DNA of 64,000 bases from Pycnococcus provasolii (lineage: Eukaryota > Chlorophyta > Pseudoscourfieldiophyceae > Pseudoscourfieldiales), in assembly GCA_049487715.1 (NCBI GenBank), contig CP150581.1, forward strand, positions 310,001 to 374,000. The letters run 5' to 3'. Below, one piece after another: positions 56,406 through 64,000 of this stretch. How positions within the stretch are numbered: position 1 is the stretch's first letter; each line of letters opens with the position of its first letter. Made by a program: the position numbers and the translations under genes. Below the pieces are notes generated by a model. The model was not told the origin of the DNA. It did not search any database and saw only the letters and a program-made list of their open reading frames with translations.

Positions 56406-58541
56406 TTACCTGGTATCAAGCCACGCCTTCGCGAACAGACCGCCGACGACAGGACGTGCCGCGAAACCTACGACTTGCGCGTTCGTTGTCTGGTACCAGT
56501 CGGACATGGCGACGCGATTCTCCGTCGTGTTCACGTAGCCAAACAGAGCGCTCGTCGCATTCGCGAAGAAGTCGTTGTCAAACGTCGAAATCCAATGAAG
56601 CCACGGCACAAGCGTGAATGTGTTGCGCTCGTCTAGAGGTGTTCCGTACGGGTTCGCACGTGATTTGTAGTGAGCAACTTCGCGAGTGTACACGACGTCG
56701 GAAAAGAGATTGTACCCCATAGCCTTGTCCCACAAGATGTTGTACTTTGAACTCCAGGAGTCGTCCAAATCGTACTGACGTTTGTACGAATCGCCAGCTT
56801 TGTTCAGTGCCAACTTCTCCCAGTCTCGTGCAAATCCTTTCGCATAATCCATATAGAATTTTGCACTGCCAGCGTAGCCGCGCGCTTTCTGAAGATCCGC
56901 GTACGCCGCCAGGCCGACAATGCCCTTGGCGGCAAGGTTCGTATTGTGTGGACTCGGACCCTCGAAGTCGTCTGTGCATAGCTGATTGCCTGGATCGGGG
57001 AGCGTCGCAATGAGGAAGTTTGCCCATGATTCGAGAAGATCCCAAAACGGCGTCAGCCAGGCGACAGCTGCCTGATCACCTCCCTGAGCACGAGCAAGCG
57101 CAGAAAGCATGATCAAGACGTTCCCAGTCTCTTCCATAGGCATGTCTTCTTGCTGATTTGGCATAATGTCACACACAGGCCAGTGACCAAGGTGATGCGG
57201 CGCAAATGGCTTCGTGTAGTTGTAGATACCTGTGCCATACGGCGCCGTCCCATTGTTGGCGTAAACTAGCAGCGGAAGCATCTGGTAACGGAGCAGGTCA
57301 GGGGCAGCGTACAGAAAGATGGGACACGCGGGGAAAATCACGTCAACGGTCTGTACGTCGCCGTCGCTCGAGATCTCCTTGATGAACACCCAAGGTTCGT
57401 GAATAATCGGATTGTAAACCACTGCAAGGGAGCCCGTCACCTGCCGGTAAGCAAGACTGCCAAGCAGCGCGTACTCGTCGCCGCCGCTAGACTGCAGGTC
57501 CTTAAAAACTGTGGCATCCACCTCGTCGCACGCCTGATCAAGCGACTTACGTTGATTGTCGAGAACCTGAAACAGTGATGACGCGTGCTTGTCGCTCGTC
57601 GCGGCGGATAAGTCGATGTCGGTGCCTCGATACAGAGGCGCGAGCATTGTTCCGAAGTATTCCATCGCAATGCCGATGTCGTACAGAAGTGAAATCGTGC
57701 GCGCCTCGCCGTCCGCCATTTGCATAGCTACGGCAAGCACTGGATCAGACCCCGCAGACTGGCCAGCTGGCGCAGATGCGCGCGTATCCATCGCAGGTAG
57801 CGGCTTGCCGTCTACGAACGCCTCACGGCACGAAGTGACGCCCGCGGCTGTCGCGTCAGTGTTCTCGTCGGCGAGGACGTGCAGGTGTCCCCAGCTGACT
57901 CTGTCCCAGCCTTGGTAGTAGTTAAAAGTTTGGCTTGTCGCGCCGATGCGCAGAACTGTGCCAGCTGCGTTGCCGAGTTGTCCAGTGTAGCTGGCGCGTG
58001 CCCACGAGACGTCTACCGTGTAGTTGGCAACCGCAAGGTCCCCAGCGACGTCGACATAGACGCGAGCGCCGCTCGTTCCCTTCACGACGACGTCGAGCCA
58101 CGTTGCCGGAAGTGCCAGGACGTCCATGTCTGGCTTTTTCGATCTCATGGCACTCGCCGCGGGCGTTCGAAACCTTGCGTGCAGCTGGATGCTGCCGTCG
58201 TTCGTGGTGAACACGTAATTCGTGGTCGTCGCGTAGACTTGCACGCTCTTTTGCACCATGGCACTTTGGCACTTACTTGGGGATGCTGGTGAGGCTGCGC
58301 CCATCCAACGCAAACACGTTCCGTCTTGCATCACAAGCAAGCCTTGCATAGCGTTAACGGGTCCACTCCAGTGCGCGGTGGCTACGTCGGTGAGCGCGTC
58401 TGCGGGCGACCATATGGATATGTACGGCGACTGCACGACGAGCGGGACGGAAGACGGACGAAACGTAGTGGTGACTGCTAAGGAAGAGTGCGGCAGCACG
58501 ACGAGTATGCAAGCCACGAAAATAAGCCGCGAAATACACAT
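56406..58541 (-). CDS. Secreted GtaA-type glutaminase (DUF5127/DUF4965/DUF1793)
   Basis: Fungal GtaA is a secreted glutaminase that releases ammonium from glutamine. From the ATG at 58541 the protein has 711 residues, with a signal peptide (MCISRLIFVACILVVLPHSS) and the full family layout. The N-terminal part has PLVVQSPYISIWSPAD and YYQGWDRVSWGHLHVLAD. The central part has HEPWVFIKEISSDGDVQTVD and CPIFLYAAPDLL. The alpha-toroid end has PMEETGNVLIMLSALARAQG, NQLCTDDFEGPSPHNTNLAA, KGIVGLAAYADL and RPVVGGLFAKAWLD. The conserved acids of the ExSGNxL- and CTDDF-type blocks are present. The open frame extends to 58631, but only with a TTG, and an ATG at 58613 gives an unlikely signal. This family is mostly fungal and bacterial and patchy in algae. 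Confidence 0.85.
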   Translation of the reverse strand: MCISRLIFVACILVVLPHSSLAVTTTFRPSSVPLVVQSPYISIWSPADALTDVATAHWSGPVNAMQGLLVMQDGTCLRWMGAASPASPSKCQSAMVQKSVQVYATTTNYVFTTNDGSIQLHARFRTPAASAMRSKKPDMDVLALPATWLDVVVKGTSGARVYVDVAGDLAVANYTVDVSWARASYTGQLGNAAGTVLRIGATSQTFNYYQGWDRVSWGHLHVLADENTDATAAGVTSCREAFVDGKPLPAMDTRASAPAGQSAGSDPVLAVAMQMADGEARTISLLYDIGIAMEYFGTMLAPLYRGTDIDLSAATSDKHASSLFQVLDNQRKSLDQACDEVDATVFKDLQSSGGDEYALLGSLAYRQVTGSLAVVYNPIIHEPWVFIKEISSDGDVQTVDVIFPACPIFLYAAPDLLRYQMLPLLVYANNGTAPYGTGIYNYTKPFAPHHLGHWPVCDIMPNQQEDMPMEETGNVLIMLSALARAQGGDQAAVAWLTPFWDLLESWANFLIATLPDPGNQLCTDDFEGPSPHNTNLAAKGIVGLAAYADLQKARGYAGSAKFYMDYAKGFARDWEKLALNKAGDSYKRQYDLDDSWSSKYNILWDKAMGYNLFSDVVYTREVAHYKSRANPYGTPLDERNTFTLVPWLHWISTFDNDFFANATSALFGYVNTTENRVAMSDWYQTTNAQVVGFAARPVVGGLFAKAWLDTR

Positions 58542-58571
58542 AGTATACAAGCCGCGAAATACATTAGTATG
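58527..58571. repeat. Tandem duplication over the glutaminase start codon
   Basis: GCCGCGAAATACA(CA)TAGTAT occurs twice in tandem (about 58527 and 58551). The start codon chosen for the glutaminase lies in the copy nearer the gene. Confidence 0.75.
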
Positions 58572-58754
58572 CGCGCGCGTTGACATCGACATCGGCGTCG
58601 ACGGCGGCGGCATGGATGCGTTACTTGCCAATGGCCTTATTAGAAAAGGAAGTTTTGGGGGGGCGCCAATTGAGACCTAGTCAACCCCCCCTGGCCCCTG
58701 ACAATGGACACGTCACCACACCTTCTTATTATTTATGTAAGTAGTTCTAGACTT

Positions 58755-58759
58755 TACAA
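58755..58759 (-). terminator. TGTAA poly(A) signal of the kinesin-4 gene
   Basis: TGTAA on the coding strand, 50 nt after the stop. Confidence 0.5.
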
Positions 58760-58809
58760 GTTGTTTTGTTCAGTGCTTTGGACCCGCTGTGCGAGCACGC
58801 TGTGACACC

Positions 58810-61800
58810 TCATCGGCAGTCATCGGACGAAGGTTGCTCATGGAAACGCGAACGAGCTGGCCACTCTGACGCAACCCATTCTTGTACGTGTGCACTTCCG
58901 TTATAAGGCTCGAGTTCATCGCCTCGAGCTCGCGGCTTCGAACGCGACAAAGCCTCACGCTCTGCGTCGAAAGCGGCGCGCTCCTTGTCCGTCGCATCGA
59001 GCATCGAGCGCAGCTTACGCTTAAGCTCACGGTTCGCCTGCTTGTAATACATGTTGTCCATTGCCACGGATTGAATGCGCGCATCACGCAGCTTGCCAAG
59101 CTCACCGATACTGTCGCGAAGGCTCATAATGCCACCACCCTTCGAGGATGTCGCTTCTGCTCCGGTACCTGGCAAATCCACCGATGTATCCTCAGCTGTC
59201 GCGGCGCTAGCTTCGACACTTGTGCCCACTGCCGCGATGTGAGCCTGTCGCAGAAGCTCCTTGACGCGAGCCTCGTGACCGCGCTGCAGCTCCGTGACAC
59301 GGCGCTCGTAGTCCAACCCCTGCGCCGCAACACGCGCTTCCATCTCGCCAAGTTGACGCCTGGCATCGCCCAGACGCGCATGCACCTCTTCGGTGGCCTT
59401 CGCGGAACGTTCAACAGCTCGACGCGATTCAGCGCCGCGTTGCGCGCACGCCTTAATCAGCCGCGCGGCGCTGACAGGTGGCGTAGTGTTGGTGGGGCCC
59501 GGTGCGCGAGGTGGTCGACTGCCATCAGACGCATCATCCATACCGTCGTAACGGCGAAGCAGCTCAGATTCGGCTTCCTTTGCCTCGTTGAAGCTCAATC
59601 GCGCATCGTCGAGCTCGGATGTGGCATAATCGATCTCCGCATCCATACCCTCGATGGCGTCGTCCGCTGCCGACAGCGCCGCGGCATCAGCTAAAGAAAG
59701 ACCACCCGATGTATCGTGGAATCTGGACTCATAGTCTGCGCGCTGCTGATAAAGCGCGCGAAGCTCAGCATCAATGGACGCACTCTTTCCGGCATCCGTC
59801 TCACGGGAATCAATATCCTGCTGCACTCCAACGATCGCAGCCTCGAGCACCCCTTTGCTTGCGTCGCGCAGCGCCATCAGACGCTCCCTCTCGGCAGCAG
59901 CGGCAGCACGACGCACGGCAATCTTGTTGCGGCGCTCCTCGAGACGGATGACCTCTTCCTCGCACTCGCCAACCTTGAGCGCAAGCTGCAGCGCCTCATC
60001 AAGTTGCGGTATAGCCTCAGGCTTCGCCTGAGCCGTAGCTGTTGCCGCAGCAACGACGCGAGCGCGGCGAATACGCGCGGGACTCGCACCGCTAGCGGAG
60101 GATGACCCGGAAGCAGATGACGATCGCACCTTCTTCATCCCGCGCGCGCTTGTGTCACGTTCCTGAACCACAGGGTGGCTGCTGAGAGATATTTCTCCAC
60201 CCACATAAGGCGCTGGTATGATAGCCTTTTCACCGAGGTGATTAAGGCGCGTTCTGGCCACAATCAATTCGTCCGTTCGGCGCTTCAGCGCATTCGTTTG
60301 TCGCTTGCACACAACCTCAAGCTCGCGCACGCGGCGCAGGCTGGTCTCTTCCACGCGCTTCTTCTCACTTTCGTGCGTGCGACGCCTTTCCTCCTCCTTT
60401 TCTTGGCGTTCCGTCGCTTGCCGAAGCCGAGCGCGCAATTCCTCTTGGTGTCCCTTAAGACGCTTCACCTCATCCTGCATCTGTCGCACACGTGCCTCGC
60501 CCTCCGATTTGACCTTAGCAACACGGCGCGAATCCTCCTCGGCAAACTTGCGCTTCAGCTCGCGCATCTGCTCGTCCGCGCGTTGCAGCTTGTTCTCAAG
60601 ATTCTGCTTCATGCGCTTACGCTCAGCTGCGGACTTCTCGCGGCCGATTTCAAGCTCCGAAAGTTCGTCGCGTAGTCGGTCAATTTCGTCCTCTTTCATG
60701 GCCATGCTTGCCTCGCTTTCGGCAACGCGTTCTTCGTAGCGAGTCTGCAGCTCGCGCATCTTAGACGCGTTGCCGTTCAGCTCATGCAGCAAAGACTCCT
60801 TCTCGTGAATCGCAAGCTCCACGCGCTGTAGCTGTCGCGTGTCAAGCATCGCACGCCGGCGGTGATCCTCACTGGCCTCTCCCACAAGAGTCGTTTCCTG
60901 AGTCTGTTCCGTGTCCGATCCATAGCAAACGGTGTCGTGCTCGCCCTCGCTCGTTTCGTCAACTCCAAGGGCCACGGCAGCTGGCTCCATCACCTCGCGC
61001 GCAGCCGCAGCAGAACCGCGCAGACGCGCATTTTCAGCCTCCAGCGCACGGGTTTTCGACACAGCTGCCGCAAGTGCTTCCTCCGCAGCACGCACACGCT
61101 CCTCCATGCCTTGTACAATCTTCTCGTGACTATTCTCTGTCGCCGTCGCCTCCTCCTCATCTTCGGCCACAAAGCTGTCGTTCTGCGCGTACTCGTGGGC
61201 AGTCTCGAGGCGAGCGTAGCCTTCGTGCGAAAGCATCTCAAGCTCGAGCAGCGCGCGTGCCTCCTGTAGGATAGCGGCAGCGGCCGACCCTGTGCAATTT
61301 GCTGAATTAAGGATAGCAACCTGAGGTTGCTTCTGCAGAGCCAACGCCGCTGCTTGAACGGCACTGTCGCGTTCCCGCTGTAGGGCATCGAATGCTTTCT
61401 GCAGCTGTTCCGCACGTCCAACGGCCGCATCGCGCTCGGCAGCAAGACGCGAGACGTCCACGGATGAGGCGGTCGCAGCCTTCGAAGACGACACTTGCTC
61501 AGTGCTTTGGCCATTGGCAGCTTGCTTGTTGGCGCGCTCCTCGCTGATGCCGACAGCGTCATCATCATCGTCATCATCGTCGTCGTCAACCGCCATGCGG
61601 TGAGCATTGATGCGGTTGACGGCGCTCGCGGCACGCAGCTCACGCATCAGGCGTTGGTTCTCGACGAACAGCTGCTTCGCCTCATTCATATCAGCCACAT
61701 CCACGCGCACGCGAGCGGCCGAATCGTCCCGTGTTTCCAGGTCAAGCGCCGCGGCCGCCGCCGCCGCCGCGACGGTGACCGGATCTTCTTCCTCTATCGC

Positions 61801-63378
61801 CGAGGCATCCACTGCCGGCGCGGCAATCACCTCGCGATTCACCACAGGGCGATTGCGAATGCTCCTCGCGCGATGCGCGTACTTGCACGTGTTGAGCGTT
61901 TCCTCAAAGTCTCGATCGCTCTTGGACACACATGCAATCATCCAAGTTCGGCTGTTGCCGCCGAGCGAGTCGCTCAGCATGCGCGTAAGGCGACTTTCTC
62001 GGTACGGGATGTGCGCTACAGCAGCGGCTCGCTCCGAATGAGCAGCGTTTGCGGCAAGCGCGGAGATGACATTCCCGAGCGCTAGCAGTCCGCGATTGAT
62101 GGTCACGCTCTCCGCAAAACGCGCGCCACTTGCACCCGTGCGCTTGTTTCTCTCCGAACCAGCGAGGTCGACGAGGTGAAATTTGGCGCGCACGACGCCG
62201 CCGCCGCCACTGCCACCACCACCCACGGGCGTCGGACGTTCGCGTGCAGCGGAACTTGGCCTGCTACCTGCAGTTCCCGGCCGCGTGAGGCGGCGCTGAG
62301 ACGGCTGTTTTACCGGCGTTGCGCTTGGCGGCGGCTGACCCGCGGAGAGACTGTATCGCTGTTCGATGATGACGGTGAAGATGGCGTGGCTTCGGCTCGA
62401 GCGTTCGTTCATGAGCGTTTTTCCCGTGGTGCGCGCATGAGCGCCTCGCTCGATGCATCGCATGGCGTCAGCGAAGCAGCGCGCCTCCACCTCCCTCGCG
62501 CCTTGCACGACGATGGTTCCGTTCGCCGCCTCCCTGATGGAGATGGACTTGGTCGACGTCTCCGGGTGCAGGAGGTCGCGCACCTCCTCGTTGAGCACCT
62601 CGAGGTATTGGCACCGAACTGTGAACGTCACCTCGGTTCTCCCTTCGTCGCCAGCCGCAGCACTCTTGGCGGCGGCAGTTCGTGCCTCGATGCTATCGAA
62701 CAGCTGCCTGATGGCGCGTGGTAGCACACCCATTTCTTCGTCAAAGACGTAGCTGAGTTCTCCCGTTCCCATGGTGAAGGTTTTTCCAGAGCCCGTCTGC
62801 CCGTACGCGAGTACGGTGGCGTTGTATCCGTCGAGCGTCGCATCGACGAGTTCGCTTACGCACGTTTCGTAGATATCCTCTTGCGTGTTGTTTGCGTCGA
62901 ACGTGGTATCGAACGCGAAGTGCCTTTCCTTGCCGAGCGTGACTGCGTGTGCGTTGGGGTCGACGACGAGGCACTCTCGGCACCTCTTCGCGCGTTCCTT
63001 GGCGGAGAGCGGTCTTGCACGCAGCGCCACCTTAACAGCGGTGCTCGCATCTCTAGGCGGCATGGCGTGTTCCTTTGATTCCGCAGCTGCCAGTTGTTTT
63101 TCTGTGGACAGCGGCGGCGTTCTCGGCGCACCTGCTTGCTGCTTTGCGGTAGGCGGCGTCGTTGGCGCGTTTGAATGTGAATGGGAGTGAGGTTGTGCGG
63201 CGATGTGCTTTTGGTTGGAGGGCGTGAGAGGCGTTCGAGGTGGGTTCATGTTGACGACCGAGGTGGCGTTATTTGCGTTTGGCTTGACCGCGGACGGAGG
63301 AGGCGAAGCGCGTCCCCCCACTTGCGCGCTGCTGCTGTTGCCGTTGTTTTGATTCGAATTCGCGCTTCGCATAACCAT
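58810..63378 (-). CDS. Kinesin-4 family motor (KIF4/KIF27/FRA1 type)
   Basis: The 1522-residue protein has a disordered Pro/Ser/Asn leader of about 110 residues and a motor domain at about 113-510: VKVALRARPLSAKER, DGYNATVLAYGQTGSGKT (P-loop 193-200), switch I NERSSRSHAIF, switch II DLAGSERNKRTG and YRESRLTRMLSDSLGG. Long coiled coils follow almost to the end, broken by Ala-rich and basic linkers. The motor wording (TQEDIYETCVSELVDATLDG, LPRAIRQLFDSIE, YLEVLNEEVRDLL) fits kinesin-4, the family of chromokinesins, ciliary KIF7/KIF27 and plant FRA1. Motor insertions (a Pro/Gly-rich loop near switch II) are notable. An in-frame stop lies just before the ATG at 63378, which fixes the start. Whether it is ciliary, mitotic or wall-related cannot be told. 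Confidence 0.9.
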   Translation of the reverse strand: MVMRSANSNQNNGNSSSAQVGGRASPPPSAVKPNANNATSVVNMNPPRTPLTPSNQKHIAAQPHSHSHSNAPTTPPTAKQQAGAPRTPPLSTEKQLAAAESKEHAMPPRDASTAVKVALRARPLSAKERAKRCRECLVVDPNAHAVTLGKERHFAFDTTFDANNTQEDIYETCVSELVDATLDGYNATVLAYGQTGSGKTFTMGTGELSYVFDEEMGVLPRAIRQLFDSIEARTAAAKSAAAGDEGRTEVTFTVRCQYLEVLNEEVRDLLHPETSTKSISIREAANGTIVVQGAREVEARCFADAMRCIERGAHARTTGKTLMNERSSRSHAIFTVIIEQRYSLSAGQPPPSATPVKQPSQRRLTRPGTAGSRPSSAARERPTPVGGGGSGGGGVVRAKFHLVDLAGSERNKRTGASGARFAESVTINRGLLALGNVISALAANAAHSERAAAVAHIPYRESRLTRMLSDSLGGNSRTWMIACVSKSDRDFEETLNTCKYAHRARSIRNRPVVNREVIAAPAVDASAIEEEDPVTVAAAAAAAALDLETRDDSAARVRVDVADMNEAKQLFVENQRLMRELRAASAVNRINAHRMAVDDDDDDDDDDAVGISEERANKQAANGQSTEQVSSSKAATASSVDVSRLAAERDAAVGRAEQLQKAFDALQRERDSAVQAAALALQKQPQVAILNSANCTGSAAAAILQEARALLELEMLSHEGYARLETAHEYAQNDSFVAEDEEEATATENSHEKIVQGMEERVRAAEEALAAAVSKTRALEAENARLRGSAAAAREVMEPAAVALGVDETSEGEHDTVCYGSDTEQTQETTLVGEASEDHRRRAMLDTRQLQRVELAIHEKESLLHELNGNASKMRELQTRYEERVAESEASMAMKEDEIDRLRDELSELEIGREKSAAERKRMKQNLENKLQRADEQMRELKRKFAEEDSRRVAKVKSEGEARVRQMQDEVKRLKGHQEELRARLRQATERQEKEEERRRTHESEKKRVEETSLRRVRELEVVCKRQTNALKRRTDELIVARTRLNHLGEKAIIPAPYVGGEISLSSHPVVQERDTSARGMKKVRSSSASGSSSASGASPARIRRARVVAAATATAQAKPEAIPQLDEALQLALKVGECEEEVIRLEERRNKIAVRRAAAAAERERLMALRDASKGVLEAAIVGVQQDIDSRETDAGKSASIDAELRALYQQRADYESRFHDTSGGLSLADAAALSAADDAIEGMDAEIDYATSELDDARLSFNEAKEAESELLRRYDGMDDASDGSRPPRAPGPTNTTPPVSAARLIKACAQRGAESRRAVERSAKATEEVHARLGDARRQLGEMEARVAAQGLDYERRVTELQRGHEARVKELLRQAHIAAVGTSVEASAATAEDTSVDLPGTGAEATSSKGGGIMSLRDSIGELGKLRDARIQSVAMDNMYYKQANRELKRKLRSMLDATDKERAAFDAEREALSRSKPRARGDELEPYNGSAHVQEWVASEWPARSRFHEQPSSDDCR

Positions 63379-64000
63379 ACGAGCCTCCTACCTAGCGAAG
63401 TAAGTCAGCAAGAAAGGCGAACGAGCCAATGAGAAGGAAACGCTGAGCCACACAAGGTATGCACCCTCGCAATACAAGTGTCAGGTACCACCTTATATAT
63501 ACACACACACAGAGAGCAGACGACGGACGAGGCAAATGCTTGACCGTGACCGTGCCCTGGAAAGATTGCGAGGGATGGGGGGGGGGGGGGCAGCGCAATC
63601 GGCGCACAGCTACTAGCTAATGCACAGCAGAGCAGAGCAGAGCACACACGTCCTGACAATACAGAGGTATACGAAATATAGCACACGCACACCTCTGTGA
63701 GGAACACACAGACAGACAGGAGTACTTCGCGCGCGTGTGAAAGTGCGTATGAATGGGAATGGGAATGGGACGCGTGTTGAATAATGGGTTTGGATGAATG
63801 GGAGGACGCGGGAACTCACGGAACACTTTGCGCAGCTGAGCGTCACCAGGTGAAGAATGCGCCGCTTCGTCTTCTTCATCTTCTTCGAAAAACCTGAATG
63901 CTGCTTTGCTTGACTCTGCGCTGCTTTTCATGAAGTGTCTGCTTTGCTTTGCTTTGTGCGCCTGCTTTGCTTTGTGCGATCAGCTGATAATAAAGTTGCA
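63379..64000. other. Upstream region of kinesin-4, possible orphan exon
   Basis: It contains (TG)n and TATATATA repeats (63493-63513), a G12 run near 63580, CAGAGCAGAGCAGAG, and GGGAATGGGAATGGGA. On the minus strand 63931-63820 reads MKSSAESSKAAFRFFEEDEE... and ends in a good donor (GTGAGT), but its phase does not fit the kinesin-4 start, so it may be a separate or untranslated exon. The last ~70 bp carry TTTGCTTTG repeats. Confidence 0.35.

Noticed and set aside
63617-63931. First exon of kinesin-4 upstream of 63378
   Set aside because: An in-frame stop lies immediately before the kinesin ATG, and the candidate donor is in phase 1 while the only usable acceptor is phase 0.

Overview
The window is nuclear DNA of a flagellated green alga, most likely a prasinophyte-like chlorophyte. 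I cannot name the species. Several genes are of plant or green-lineage type: a group I bZIP factor, a plant NERD1-type FG-GAP protein, a CRM-domain protein and a CofE-like protein with plastid-type leaders, and a JmjN-JmjC-C5HC2 demethylase. The chlorophyte polyadenylation pentamer TGTAA lies at or just after the stop codon of more than ten genes. Cilium genes (CFAP57, kinesin-9, a PPP1R42-like LRR protein, a KIF27-like kinesin-4, an LC8-type light chain) show that the organism builds flagella. Genes are compact, mostly single-exon, GC-rich and on both strands. Introns could be reconstructed in only two genes (RPS13 and an armadillo-repeat gene).

Layout. 0-16.6 kb: deoxyhypusine synthase (running off the left edge), TAN1/THUMPD1, CRM protein, RPS13, a hAT relic, CofE-like protein, a signal-peptide kinase, LC8-type light chain, TCAIM-like protein, ALG6 and a MORN protein. 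16.6-32.5 kb: a Ca2+-binding EF-hand/TM/coiled-coil/DUF285 surface protein bracketed by 180-bp direct repeats, a GT29 sialyltransferase-like enzyme, an armadillo protein, a NERD1-type protein, a second hAT relic, an unidentified ORF, a bZIP factor and a Helitron relic. 32.5-41.2 kb: JmjC demethylase, nucleotide-sugar transporter, GT61-like glycosyltransferase and a Tc1/mariner-like MITE. 41.2-64 kb: kinesin-9, a disordered unknown protein, PPP1R42-like protein, CFAP57, a polyglycine multi-TM protein, a GtaA-type secreted glutaminase and a kinesin-4.

Two functional themes recur, although nothing here is an operon. One is secretory-pathway glycosylation and trafficking (ALG6, GT29, NERD1-type, nucleotide-sugar transporter, GT61-like). 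The other is the axoneme. Spacers carry short TTAGGG-type tracts, homopolymers, minisatellites and transposon relics. No rRNA, convincing tRNA or CRISPR array was seen.
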